Of a stretch of 64,000 nt of DNA, positions 17,648 to 25,959 are shown piece by piece. Both the position numbers and the translations under genes were made by a program. Source of the stretch: Bacteroidota bacterium. Its GTDB lineage: Bacteria > Bacteroidota > Bacteroidia > 2-12-FULL-35-15. The stretch is from assembly GCA_017303895.1 (NCBI GenBank), contig JAFLBF010000017.1, forward strand, positions 1 to 64,000. The letters are read 5' to 3'. The notes beneath the pieces are model-generated. The model did no database searches. It was not told the DNA's origin and was given only the letters and a program-made list of their open reading frames with translations. The first letter of the stretch is position 1. The number at the start of each line of letters is the position of its first letter.

Positions 17648-18077
17648 GAAAATGTTCTCAAGCAAAAGCATTGGCTTATTCCTACTTTGCATCTTGTTCC
17701 TTTTTTCCTGCAGGAAAGAAACAGAAAACACGGTGCCGAATGCCGCAGTAGATATTTATATCTATATCAACAATCCTAGTTACACTAATCTTACATCCGT
17801 TGGAGGATGGGTTTATATAACCGGAGGAGTTCGGGGAATTGTGGTATATAGAAAATCGAATACCGAAATTGCTGCATACGAAAGAAATTGCACGTATCAA
17901 TCGAGCAACGCTTGTGCTACTGTATATGTAGATAACTCCAATATCATTGCAAAAGACACCTGTTGCGGTTCTCAGTTTTCGATCTACGATGGCTCCGTTC
18001 TTCAAGGACCAGCAGGCATCCCATTAAAACCTTACAATACAACTTTTGACGGGAATCTACTTCATATTTACAATTAA
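17646..18077 (+). CDS. Lipoprotein with a Rieske-like fold lacking the histidine ligands
   Basis: A 143-residue lipoprotein: SIGLFLLCILFLFSC is a lipobox signal with Cys at about residue 22. The rest resembles the C-terminal part of Rieske domains: AYERNCTY (where C-x-H is expected), DTCCGSQFSIYDG (where C-x-x-H is expected), then GPAGIPLKPY and a closing LHIYN. The spacing and the GPA-PL motif are Rieske-like, but both histidine positions are replaced by Tyr and Ser-type residues, so a normal 2Fe-2S cluster cannot form. Comparable lipoproteins are common in Bacteroidota. Role unknown. The fold assignment is my inference from motif order only. Confidence 0.6.
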   Translation: MKMFSSKSIGLFLLCILFLFSCRKETENTVPNAAVDIYIYINNPSYTNLTSVGGWVYITGGVRGIVVYRKSNTEIAAYERNCTYQSSNACATVYVDNSNIIAKDTCCGSQFSIYDGSVLQGPAGIPLKPYNTTFDGNLLHIYN

Positions 18078-18080
18078 TTC

Positions 18081-18119
18081 AAAAAGAAAAGGGAGCAAAA
18101 AATGCTCCCTTTTCTTTTT
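18081..18119. terminator. Bidirectional terminator between convergent genes
   Basis: AAAAAGAAAAGGGAGC pairs with GCTCCCTTTTCTTTTT around an A-rich loop, with A and T runs on either side. It separates the lipoprotein gene (+) from ahcY (-). Confidence 0.85.
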
Positions 18120-18136
18120 ATAGAATTGTGATATTA

Positions 18137-19453
18137 CTAGTATCTGTAGGCATCTGTTTTGAATGGACCTTCAACAGTAACACCAATATATTTTGCTTGA
18201 TCAGGAGTTAAAATATCTAACTCACAATTGATCTTCGCCAAATGTAAACGAGCTACTTTCTCATCCAAATGCTTAGGTAAAGTATAAACTTTGTTTTCGT
18301 ACTTAGAAGCATTTTGCCATAATTCCAATTGAGCTAAGGTTTGATTTGTAAAGGAGTTACTCATTACAAATGAAGGGTGACCAGTTGCACAACCTAAATT
18401 CACCAAACGGCCTTCAGCCAATACAATGATATCTTTTCCATCAACAGTATATTTATCTACTTGTGGTTTGATCTCATCTTTTGATGAACCATAATTTTTA
18501 TTCAACCATGCCATATCGATCTCGTTATCGAAATGTCCGATGTTACAAACAATCGCATTATGTTTCATCGTCTTGAAATGACGATCAACGATAATGTTTT
18601 TATTTCCGGTTGCAGTTACGATAATATCCGCTTCTTTCACTGCATTATCCATTTTCATAACTTGGTATCCATCCATAGCTGCTTGTAATGCGCAGATTGG
18701 ATCGATCTCTGTTACGATCACACGAACACCTTGAGATGACAATGATTCCGCAGAACCTTTTCCAACATCGCCATAACCAGCAACAACAGCAACTTTACCT
18801 GCCAACATCAAATCTGTTGCACGTCTGATAGCATCCACTAATGACTCACGGCAACCATATTTATTATCAAATTTAGATTTGGTAACTGAGTCGTTAATGT
18901 TGATCGCAGGAATATGTAATGTTCCATTTTTCATACGCTCATGTAAACGGTGAACTCCAGTTGTTGTTTCTTCTGATAAACCTTTGATTCCTTTGATCAA
19001 TTCAGGGTATTTATCAAACACCATGTTTGTTAAATCGCCACCATCATCCAGGATCATGTTCAACGGCTTTCTATCTTCACCAAAATACAATGTTTGTTCA
19101 ATACACCAGTCAAACTCTTGTTCGTTCATCCCTTTCCAAGCATAAACAGATATACCGGCAGCAGCAATTGCAGCAGCAGCATGATCTTGTGTAGAGAAGA
19201 TATTACATGAAGACCAAGTTACCTCTGCTCCTAATTCCACCAATGTTTCAATCAAAACAGCTGTTTGGATGGTCATGTGTAGGCAACCTGCAATGCGAGC
19301 CCCTGCCAAAGGTTTTGATTTACCATATTCAGCACGTAATGCCATTAAACCCGGCATTTCAGCTTCTGCTAATTTTATTTCTTTGCGTCCCCATTCAGCA
19401 AGAGACATGTCTTTCACTTTGTATTTCACGAATTTTTCCACGGTTGTACCCAT
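18137..19453 (-). CDS. ahcY: Adenosylhomocysteinase (SAH hydrolase)
   Basis: Splits S-adenosylhomocysteine into adenosine and homocysteine, relieving product inhibition of methyltransferases. The protein is 438 residues, the normal bacterial length. Signatures are [19 protein letters not shown] at the N-terminus, [23 protein letters not shown], the NAD-binding [19 protein letters not shown], and a C-terminal PFKTDAYRY that carries the Lys-Tyr-Arg-Tyr end of the family (the usual form has His where Ala stands). It lies downstream of the WG-repeat gene but behind a terminator hairpin, so it probably has its own promoter, which I could not place. Confidence 0.96.
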   Translation of the reverse strand: MGTTVEKFVKYKVKDMSLAEWGRKEIKLAEAEMPGLMALRAEYGKSKPLAGARIAGCLHMTIQTAVLIETLVELGAEVTWSSCNIFSTQDHAAAAIAAAGISVYAWKGMNEQEFDWCIEQTLYFGEDRKPLNMILDDGGDLTNMVFDKYPELIKGIKGLSEETTTGVHRLHERMKNGTLHIPAININDSVTKSKFDNKYGCRESLVDAIRRATDLMLAGKVAVVAGYGDVGKGSAESLSSQGVRVIVTEIDPICALQAAMDGYQVMKMDNAVKEADIIVTATGNKNIIVDRHFKTMKHNAIVCNIGHFDNEIDMAWLNKNYGSSKDEIKPQVDKYTVDGKDIIVLAEGRLVNLGCATGHPSFVMSNSFTNQTLAQLELWQNASKYENKVYTLPKHLDEKVARLHLAKINCELDILTPDQAKYIGVTVEGPFKTDAYRY

Positions 19454-19474
19454 TTTGTTTTTTGTATTAAATTA

Positions 19475-19530
19475 TTAAAAAAGAAGTGCGAAATTACTTG
19501 TTATTCAGATAACAAACAAATTTCGCACTT
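19475..19530 (-). terminator. Long hairpin terminator after the WG-repeat gene
   Basis: AAGTGCGAAATT (19484-19495) pairs perfectly with AATTTCGCACTT (19519-19530). Inside it TTGTTAT pairs with ATAACAA around TCAG, so the stem has about 19 pairs with a small internal loop. On the minus strand it is followed by CTTTTTTAAT, a good U-tract. It lies between the WG gene and ahcY. Confidence 0.8.
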
Positions 19531-19548
19531 GTTTAGATCAATTAGATT

Positions 19549-20580
19549 TTATTGAGCCGACCAAACTGTTTTACCGGCTTTGTCGATATAATTCATTTTA
19601 CCGCCATAACTTACGTATGCCAAGCCTTTGTTAAAATCGGCATAAAAATCGGCACCTCTAGTAATCACAAGCTTACCGGTTTTATCAATGAATTGCCATT
19701 TAGCATCTTTTAAACTTCCATTAACTAAAGGAGAAGTACTCACACAAGCTAGTCCATCATTGAAAAAATAAGCTCCGGAGAAAACAGGATTGATGATTAC
19801 TTTTCCGGTTTTGTCGATATATCCAAATTTCCCGGTTTTGAAATCTCCAACACGGATGCAAGCTAATCCATCAGAGAAAGTCCATGCTCTATCAAACTGA
19901 GCCTCGATAACAACCTTACCGGTTTTATCGATATAACCCCATTTTCCAGTTTTTTCATCTCCTATTCTGAAGTTCGCTAATCCTTCAGAGAATTCAAACG
20001 TTTCATCGTATTTAAAATCGATCACCACTTTTCCTGTTTTGTCAATAAAACCCCATTTCCCTCCTTTTTTCACACGTGCCAACCCTTCTTTAAAATCCCA
20101 ACCTCCATCAAATTGCGGTTTGATCACCACTTCTCCGGTTTTGTTAATGTAAGCAAACTTCAATCCTATTTGAATACGAGCCATGCCTTCTGAAAACTTG
20201 TATGCATGTTCGCAAGTGGGAGTAATCACTGTTTTGCCGGATTTATCAATATACATATACTTTGATCCCTGCTTAACACAAGCTAAACCTTCTGAAAAGT
20301 AGCCATCCGTTTTTTGATCAAATTGAGGGGCAATCACCATTTTACCAGTAGCGTCAACAAATCCTCTCTTGCCTCCTTGCTTTACAACACCCATCCCTTC
20401 GTAGAACTTTTCTGCGTATTCATATTGAGCAGGAACAACGATCTTTCCTGTCTTGTTGATATAACCATACTTCCCTTTTTCCGCAAATGGATACAATACA
20501 TCCTGTGCAAAAGAAACAGCATGAGTTAAAACACCTACTAAAATTAGTAACGACAATCGAATGTTAGATCTTGATTTCAT
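19549..20580 (-). CDS. Exported WG-repeat (beta-propeller-like) protein
   Basis: A 343-residue protein with a signal peptide (ending VSFAQ) and nine copies of a roughly 35-residue WG repeat with the core K-W/Y-G-Y/F-I-D-K-T-G-K-V-V-I, for example KYGYINKTGK, KWGFIDKTGK, KWGYIDKTGK, KFGYIDKTGK and a final KMNYIDKAGK. WG repeats form small beta modules and are found in many Bacteroidota proteins of unknown role, sometimes with surface or periplasmic binding functions. It is a single gene with its own -7 box upstream and a strong terminator downstream. Confidence 0.85.
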   Translation of the reverse strand: MKSRSNIRLSLLILVGVLTHAVSFAQDVLYPFAEKGKYGYINKTGKIVVPAQYEYAEKFYEGMGVVKQGGKRGFVDATGKMVIAPQFDQKTDGYFSEGLACVKQGSKYMYIDKSGKTVITPTCEHAYKFSEGMARIQIGLKFAYINKTGEVVIKPQFDGGWDFKEGLARVKKGGKWGFIDKTGKVVIDFKYDETFEFSEGLANFRIGDEKTGKWGYIDKTGKVVIEAQFDRAWTFSDGLACIRVGDFKTGKFGYIDKTGKVIINPVFSGAYFFNDGLACVSTSPLVNGSLKDAKWQFIDKTGKLVITRGADFYADFNKGLAYVSYGGKMNYIDKAGKTVWSAQ

Positions 20581-20644
20581 AATTGAGTAGTTAAATTTTC
20601 TGTAAATATCTAAAATTTATTGAAATTTGAAAACTTTTGACATA

Positions 20645-20652
20645 CAAATATA
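20645..20652 (-). promoter_or_regulatory. Candidate -7 promoter box for the WG-repeat gene
   Basis: Minus-strand TATATTTG, a full match to TAnnTTTG, 64 bases upstream of the start at 20580. A TTTG is present at 20662-20665 but too close to be the -33 box. Confidence 0.45.
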
Positions 20653-20704
20653 AGCTATTTACAAATTTGTATGTTTAATAAATTGAAATATTTAATATTG
20701 TAGA

Positions 20705-21442
20705 ATGAACGGAAACATCTATCAGCATATTCTTGAGTATAAAAAGAACAATAAAAAGCTTTTTGCGGTATTGGTAGATCCCGATAAATATCATTCTGAC
20801 ATTATAGAGAAGATCAACGAAGCAAAAGTAGATATTTTACTGGTTGGTGGAAGTTTACTATCGAATGGGAGTTTTGAAAAATGCATAGCAGATATCAGAA
20901 AGCGTTCAAAGATCCCTGTAGTAATATTCCCGGGGAACGATCTTCAAATTTCGAATAAAGCACAAGGCATACTTCTTCTTTCTCTGATCTCAGGTAGAAA
21001 TGCAGACCTGCTTATTGGGAAACATGTTATTGCTGCACCACTGTTACGTGCCAGCAAATTGGAAATAATTCCTACCGGATACATTCTAATCGACAGTGGG
21101 AAACAAACTTCTGCGCTATATATGAGCAATACGAATCCCATCCCTTTCGACAAACCTGATATTGCAGCTTGTACAGCAATGGCAGGCGAAATGCTTGGAT
21201 TAAAAATAATGTATATGGATGCCGGCAGTGGAGCCGAAAACTGTGTGAGTGCAAAAATGATACAAGAAGTTAAAAACAACATTAAAATTCCTTTGATCGT
21301 TGGTGGAGGGATCAATTCTAGCTCAAAAGCAAAAATCGCTTGCGAAGCAGGAGCTGATATGATCGTAGTGGGCAATGCTGCAGAAAAGGACAATAAATTG
21401 ATAAAGGAAATTGCCAAAGTGGTTCATTCTTACAAAAAATAA
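20705..21442 (+). CDS. Geranylgeranylglyceryl/heptaprenylglyceryl phosphate synthase family (PcrB-like)
   Basis: A TIM-barrel prenyltransferase of the GGGPS/PcrB family, 245 residues. It joins a polyprenyl diphosphate to sn-glycerol 1-phosphate by an ether bond. Visible family segments are FAVLVDPDKY (metal and substrate Asp), LVGGSLLSNG, VIFPGNDLQIS, ILLLSLISGRNADLLIG, GYILIDSG, YMDAGSGAENCVS and the phosphate-binding IVGGGINSS and VVGNAAEKD. GGGPS is the first enzyme of archaeal ether-lipid synthesis, and homologues exist in Bacteroidota with an unsettled role. It starts the run pcrB-like, thiE-like, pnuC, nadR-like, with gaps of 6 and 2 bases. Confidence 0.88.
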   Translation: MNGNIYQHILEYKKNNKKLFAVLVDPDKYHSDIIEKINEAKVDILLVGGSLLSNGSFEKCIADIRKRSKIPVVIFPGNDLQISNKAQGILLLSLISGRNADLLIGKHVIAAPLLRASKLEIIPTGYILIDSGKQTSALYMSNTNPIPFDKPDIAACTAMAGEMLGLKIMYMDAGSGAENCVSAKMIQEVKNNIKIPLIVGGGINSSSKAKIACEAGADMIVVGNAAEKDNKLIKEIAKVVHSYKK

Positions 21443-21448
21443 TCGTCA

Positions 21449-22084
21449 ATGAAAATTATTGTTATCTCCAGCTCTACTCCCATTGAGAATGAAACTCAGA
21501 TCATAACTAAACTTTTTGAAGCCGGACTTGAAACCTTTCATCTCCGGAAGCACAGAATGAGTACCAAATCAATACGTACATTCATTCAGCAGATTCCTGT
21601 ACAATACCACAATCGTATTGTGTTGCATTCGCATCACAAGCTCGCCAGAAAATTTAATTTAAAGGGTATTCACATTACCAAAACGCATAAAAAAAGAAGA
21701 TTTAAAACCTGGCTTACAACTCGATTAGTTCAATTACGTCATCCACATATTTTAATCACAACATCCTATGGCAATATAGGAAGCATGTTGGATCAGCATA
21801 AAGAATACAATTATGACTATGCTTTTCTAAGTCCGATATTCGACAGTTTAACAAGCAAATATCAAAGTGGATTTACCGAACATTCCATTAAATCCGCACT
21901 TTCAAAAGCAAAAGAAAAGATCATTGCTAGAGGAGGAACTAGCGTTGACACCGTAGCAAGAGTAAAGGAATTGGGATTTGACGGCATGGCCTTATATAGT
22001 TCTATCTGGCAAAAAAAAGATCCTGTTCAGGAATTCAACAACGTAATAGAAAAATGTGAATCACTTGGTATTAAAATAGAATAG
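21449..22084 (+). CDS. Thiamine phosphate synthase / TenI-like TIM-barrel protein
   Basis: A 211-residue protein of the ThiE/TenI superfamily. ThiE joins the pyrimidine and thiazole phosphates to give thiamine phosphate. Matching parts are FHLRKHRMS near residue 31, KGIHITKTH, TTSYGNIGSML, YAFLSPIFDSLTSKYQSGF (ThiE: GPIFxTxTK) and IARGGTSVDTVARVKELGFDGMALYSSIW. Several ThiE phosphate-binding residues are replaced, and the usual N-D-R motif is not evident, so it could be a TenI-type regulator or an enzyme with another substrate. The TPP riboswitch 1.1 kb downstream supports a link to thiamine metabolism. Confidence 0.72.
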   Translation: MKIIVISSSTPIENETQIITKLFEAGLETFHLRKHRMSTKSIRTFIQQIPVQYHNRIVLHSHHKLARKFNLKGIHITKTHKKRRFKTWLTTRLVQLRHPHILITTSYGNIGSMLDQHKEYNYDYAFLSPIFDSLTSKYQSGFTEHSIKSALSKAKEKIIARGGTSVDTVARVKELGFDGMALYSSIWQKKDPVQEFNNVIEKCESLGIKIE

Positions 22085-22086
22085 AA

Positions 22087-22692
22087 ATGAATTTCTCTGT
22101 TTTAATGACTACTATTTTCGAGGCAATTACAAACATTTCATTTATTGAATGGCTCATATTCGGAACAGCACTTTTTTACGTGGTGCTTGCCGCCATCGAA
22201 AATGTCTGGTGCTGGTTCTTTGGAATTATTTCCAGTATTCTTTCGATTTATCTCTGCTATTCAAGTCAACTATTTTTAGAAAGCGGATTACAAGTTTTCT
22301 ATGTTTTTGTTGGCTTTTATGGTTGGTATGAATGGTTGCATGGATCACCTGAAAAAAGTAATCTAAGCATACAAACCTCATCTATTAAACAATTAGCAAT
22401 CTACATTTTCATATCCTGTATTTTATGGATACCATTCGGAGCTATTGCAAAACATTACTCCACGCAAGTTTTACCATATCTGGATGCATTCATCACTTCA
22501 TTTAGTATAGTCGCGACATGGATGGTTGCAAAAAAGAAAATAGAGAATTGGTTATTTTGGATACTCATTGATGCTGCTGCAATAATTTTGTATGCCAAAC
22601 GCGATTTTTATCTGATCGCATTTCTTTATTTGATATATACTATTTTGGCGGGTCTTGGTTATTTATCATGGAAAAAAAAGTTAAACGCATAG
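22087..22692 (+). CDS. pnuC: PnuC-family vitamin-precursor transporter
   Basis: A 201-residue inner-membrane facilitator with seven hydrophobic segments. ENVWCWFFGIISSILSIYLCY and the following FYGWYEW are the conserved Trp-rich PnuC motifs. Family members carry nicotinamide riboside (PnuC), riboflavin (PnuX) or thiamine (PnuT) by facilitated diffusion, trapped by phosphorylation inside the cell. A NadR-like kinase overlapping its 3' end would trap nicotinamide riboside; the thiE-like gene and the TPP riboswitch nearby instead point to thiamine. In Bacteroidota, PnuT genes with TPP-riboswitch receptors are known, so I leave the substrate open. Confidence 0.85.
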   Translation: MNFSVLMTTIFEAITNISFIEWLIFGTALFYVVLAAIENVWCWFFGIISSILSIYLCYSSQLFLESGLQVFYVFVGFYGWYEWLHGSPEKSNLSIQTSSIKQLAIYIFISCILWIPFGAIAKHYSTQVLPYLDAFITSFSIVATWMVAKKKIENWLFWILIDAAAIILYAKRDFYLIAFLYLIYTILAGLGYLSWKKKLNA

Positions 22693-23198
22693 CACTTTTA
22701 GGTCCCGAAAGTACCGCCAAAAGTACACTTTCGGAGCAATTGGCATTGCACTATCAAACGCAATGGGTGAAAGAACATGCCCGTGAATATTTAAGCAGAC
22801 TCAACAAAAAATATACGCTTGAAGATATCGTAACAATATCTCAGGAACAACTGGCCATTGAGCAAGAACTTCTTCCACGTTCTAAAGAACTTATTTTTAT
22901 TGATACTGAATTTATTAATGCTAAAATTTGGTGTCTGGATGTATTCAAAACCTGCCCTGAATACATTTCTAAAAATATCACTGAGCAGGCATATGATCTG
23001 TACCTTCTAACTTACCCCGACTTACCCTGGAAGCCTGATCCACTTAGGGAAAATCCAAACAGAAGAGAATACTTCTTTAATTGGTACGAACAAGAACTGA
23101 AAGAGATCGGTGCAAAATATACTATCATCAAAGGATCTGGGCAAGAGCGATTTTCACAAGCATTAAGAGCAGTTGAAAATTTTAAACGTGGATTATAA
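22668..23198 (+). CDS. NadR-like P-loop kinase
   Basis: A 176-residue AAA/NadR-type ATPase. The Walker A loop is GPESTAKST (residues 13-21), followed by WVKEHAREYL, as in NadR ribosylnicotinamide kinases (ExAR). LIFIDTEFI is the Walker B-like segment and DPLRENPNRRE is the conserved lid/substrate segment. NadR kinases phosphorylate nicotinamide riboside to NMN; the N-terminal adenylyltransferase and repressor domains of full NadR are absent. Its start lies 25 bases inside pnuC, indicating coupled translation and joint uptake-and-trapping function. A thiamine kinase role is also possible given the neighbours. Confidence 0.82.
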   Translation: MEKKVKRIALLGPESTAKSTLSEQLALHYQTQWVKEHAREYLSRLNKKYTLEDIVTISQEQLAIEQELLPRSKELIFIDTEFINAKIWCLDVFKTCPEYISKNITEQAYDLYLLTYPDLPWKPDPLRENPNRREYFFNWYEQELKEIGAKYTIIKGSGQERFSQALRAVENFKRGL

Positions 23199-23208
23199 AA
23201 ATTATTTA

Positions 23209-23216
23209 TAGTTTTG
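23209..23216 (+). promoter_or_regulatory. Candidate -7 promoter box for the riboswitch transcript
   Basis: TAGTTTTG matches TAnnTTTG and lies about eight bases before the first riboswitch helix, which is where the transcript should begin. Confidence 0.5.
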
Positions 23217-23223
23217 TCGCATC

Positions 23224-23400
23224 ATAAAGGGGTGCCTCCTTTTCAAGAAATTAAGTATAAAGAGCTAAAGTCGAAACCATTTCACTTTTAACCTTACACT
23301 TAAAGCTTAAAAGTAGGCTGAGATTATACCCAATAAATGAGTTTGCTCAACAAACTTGTTTATGCACCTGATCAGGATAATGCCTGCGTAGGGATAGGGA
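23224..23400 (+). ncRNA. TPP (THI-box) riboswitch
   Basis: Shows the conserved aptamer blocks in order: AAAGGGGTGCC at the 5' end, GGCTGAGATTATACCC (pyrimidine-sensor arm), and CACCTGATCAGGATAATGCC then TGCGTAGGGATAGG (pyrophosphate arm and closing helix). Between the first two blocks there is an unusually long P3 extension of about 75 bases that can itself pair (CC-TTTT-AAG with CTT-AAAA-GG, then TTAAGT with ACTTAA, then AAAGT-GAAA with TTTC-ACTTT). It precedes the TonB-dependent receptor gene, so receptor expression should drop when TPP is plentiful. A hairpin TAGTAGC/GCTGCTA at 23413-23439 may be part of the expression platform. Confidence 0.95.
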
Positions 23401-23467
23401 ATGTTAAAATATTAGTAGCCGCTTGCTCCTTTGCTGCTATATGTTTAACAAATTAAAACAAATCAAA

Positions 23468-25924
23468 ATGTTTAACTTAAAAAAAGTAATGTATGCATGT
23501 GTGCTATTGGTATTGCCATCGGCTATACAAGCGCAACTGAGTATTTCAGGAACAGTAAAGGACAAAAAAAGCAATGAACCTGTTGCAGGGGCAGTGATCA
23601 CGCTCGACAACTCATTTATCAATGCTCAGAGTGATGCCAATGGGAATTTCTCCATCAACAATTTAAAAGCTGGAACTTATATCATCCATGCCTCCATGAT
23701 TGGCTATCAAACATCAAATGATACCATTGTTGTAAATGAATCTAAAAAAATGGATATTCTTTTATCCGCTAATACGGTGTTGATGGATGAAGTGATCGTT
23801 TCTTCCACACGTGTAGACGAACGGTCTGCAATGGCATATTCTACTGTCAACAAAAAGCAAATCGCGGAACAAAACTTAGGACAGGATCTTCCCTATCTAT
23901 TAAATCAACAAGCATCGGTAGTTACTACATCAGATGCCGGAAATGGAGTTGGATACACCGGCATTCGAATCCGTGGTGTAGATGCTACCCGAATCAATGT
24001 TACCATTAATGGCATTCCCGTTAATGATGCTGAATCACAAGGCACATTTTGGGTAAATACACCTGATCTTGCCAGCAGCATCGATAACATACAAGTTCAA
24101 AGAGGTGTGGGGACCTCGACTAACGGAGCAGGAGCATTTGGAGGAAGTTTAAACATTCAAACAAGTAAACTTCAGCCAAAAGCTTATGCCGAATACAATG
24201 TATCCTACGGATCGTTCAACACTTTAAAAAATACAGTATTGGCAGGGACCGGACTTATCAATGATAAATTTGCAGTTGATGCACGCTTATCTAAAATAAA
24301 CTCAGATGGGTTTATCGACAGAGCCACCTCTGATCTTCGATCTTACTACTTATCCGGAGCTTATTACGGCAAAAAGAACATTATAAAATTTATCACTTTC
24401 TCCGGTTTGGAAAAAACATATCAAGCATGGTATGGAATTCCTGAATCAAGATTAAAAGGTGATGTAGAAGGAATGAATAATTACATTCTGAACAATGGAC
24501 TTGATGCTACTGAAGCCAATGAACTTCTTTCTTCGAATAGTAGAACCTACAACCCCTACACGTATCAGAATCAAATCGATCACTACCAGCAAAATTACTA
24601 CCAATTACATTTTGCTCATGAGTTCAACAAGTACTGGAACTCTAATATTGCTTTGCATTACACAAAAGGGAAAGGCTATTATGAAGAGTTTAAAAAAGGG
24701 CAGAATTTTTCTTCCTATGGATTAAATGATGTAGTCATCGGAAATGACACACTCACAAAAACGGATCTGGTTAGAAGACGCTGGCTTGACAATGACTTTT
24801 ATGGCACTACATTTTCCTTGAACTATTACAATCACAAAGACCTTAGTGTAACGCTTGGTGGTGCCTGGAATAATTATGTTGGATTACATTATGGTGAGAT
24901 CATTTGGGCACAATTAGCCAGCAACAGTAGTTTAACCGAAAAATATTATAATGATACCGCCAACAAAAGTGATTTTAATGTTTTTGCAAAGATCAATTAT
25001 TTGCTGGCCAACAAACTCAATATTTTTGCCGATATTCAATATCGCACGATCAATTATTCATTCCTGGGATTTGACAACAACTTAAATAACATTCAACAAA
25101 ATGCCGTTCTTAATTTTGTAAATCCAAAAATTGGTTTGAATTACGACCTGAACTCAAACATCAGCTTTTATGCCTCGTACAGTATTGGGAACAAAGAACC
25201 AAGCAGAGACGATTTCACGCAATCAACCCCAAACAGCCGACCAAAACACGAAACACTGAACGACCTTGAAATAGGATATAAACACAAAACAAGAATGATG
25301 ATGTGGGCACTAAACCTTTACCACATGAACTACAAAAATCAACTTGTTTTAACGGGGGAGATCAATGATGTTGGTGCATATAACAGAACGAATGTTGCAA
25401 AAAGTTTCCGTCAGGGAATCGAAGCAGAATTTGGCATACAACCTATTAAATGGCTTACATGGACCGCTAACATCACAGTTAGCCAAAACAAGATCGACAA
25501 TTTCAAAGAGTATATCGACAATTATGATACTTACTTACAAGATAGCATTGAGTACAAACAAACTGACATTGCTTTCTCCCCAAATTTGATCGCATCGAGC
25601 ACAATTGCGATAGAACCGGTCAAAAATCTGAAATTCAGCTTGATCAGTAAATATGTTGGCAAACAGTATTTAGATAACACTTCGAATGAGCAACGTAAAC
25701 TGGATGCATTTTTTGTAAATGACCTTCGAATAAATTATTCCATAAAGGTAAAACACATGCGCGAAATTGCATTTACACTTGCTGCGAACAATTTATTCAA
25801 TGAATTATATGAACCAAATGGATATACATGGGGATATATTTATGGGGGACAACGAATCGTAGAAAATTTCTACTATCCTCAGGCAGGAACAAATTTCATG
25901 GCTGGTATGAGTTTTAAATTCTAA
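23468..25924 (+). CDS. TonB-dependent receptor under TPP riboswitch control (probable thiamine receptor)
   Basis: An 818-residue outer-membrane receptor. I start at the Met of MFNLKKVMYAC, which gives a compact signal peptide ending IQAQ; an ATG at 23441 with a nine-residue longer tail is the alternative. Domains: CarboxypepD_reg (SISGTVKDKKSNEPVAGAVI), then the plug (MDEVIVSSTRVDERSAMAY, GYTGIRIRGVDATRINVTIN, GAGAFGGSLNIQTS), then a barrel ending GTNFMAGMSFKF. Its placement directly behind a TPP riboswitch predicts import of thiamine or a thiamine precursor across the outer membrane, as for the OMR1-type receptors described in Bacteroidota. PnuC and the kinase upstream would finish the route into the cytoplasm. 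Confidence 0.92.
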   Translation: MFNLKKVMYACVLLVLPSAIQAQLSISGTVKDKKSNEPVAGAVITLDNSFINAQSDANGNFSINNLKAGTYIIHASMIGYQTSNDTIVVNESKKMDILLSANTVLMDEVIVSSTRVDERSAMAYSTVNKKQIAEQNLGQDLPYLLNQQASVVTTSDAGNGVGYTGIRIRGVDATRINVTINGIPVNDAESQGTFWVNTPDLASSIDNIQVQRGVGTSTNGAGAFGGSLNIQTSKLQPKAYAEYNVSYGSFNTLKNTVLAGTGLINDKFAVDARLSKINSDGFIDRATSDLRSYYLSGAYYGKKNIIKFITFSGLEKTYQAWYGIPESRLKGDVEGMNNYILNNGLDATEANELLSSNSRTYNPYTYQNQIDHYQQNYYQLHFAHEFNKYWNSNIALHYTKGKGYYEEFKKGQNFSSYGLNDVVIGNDTLTKTDLVRRRWLDNDFYGTTFSLNYYNHKDLSVTLGGAWNNYVGLHYGEIIWAQLASNSSLTEKYYNDTANKSDFNVFAKINYLLANKLNIFADIQYRTINYSFLGFDNNLNNIQQNAVLNFVNPKIGLNYDLNSNISFYASYSIGNKEPSRDDFTQSTPNSRPKHETLNDLEIGYKHKTRMMMWALNLYHMNYKNQLVLTGEINDVGAYNRTNVAKSFRQGIEAEFGIQPIKWLTWTANITVSQNKIDNFKEYIDNYDTYLQDSIEYKQTDIAFSPNLIASSTIAIEPVKNLKFSLISKYVGKQYLDNTSNEQRKLDAFFVNDLRINYSIKVKHMREIAFTLAANNLFNELYEPNGYTWGYIYGGQRIVENFYYPQAGTNFMAGMSFKF

Positions 25925-25927
25925 AAT

Positions 25928-25959
25928 AAAAAGCTCCGGAAAATTCCGGAGCTTTTTTT
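25928..25959. terminator. Bidirectional terminator between receptor and RDD genes
   Basis: AAAAGCTCCGGAA pairs with TTCCGGAGCTTTT around AA, flanked by A and T runs on both sides, so it works for both convergent genes. It reaches the stop codon of the RDD gene. Confidence 0.88.

Noticed and set aside
17682-18005. 107-codon minus-strand frame inside the lipoprotein gene
   Set aside because: Antisense shadow without a promoter or recognisable features.
19475-19530. S-adenosylhomocysteine riboswitch upstream of ahcY
   Set aside because: The structure is a simple long hairpin with a U-tract oriented as a terminator for the WG gene and lacks SAH aptamer motifs.
20944-21417. 157-codon minus-strand frame inside the GGGP synthase gene
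   Set aside because: Antisense shadow; the plus-strand protein has clear family motifs.
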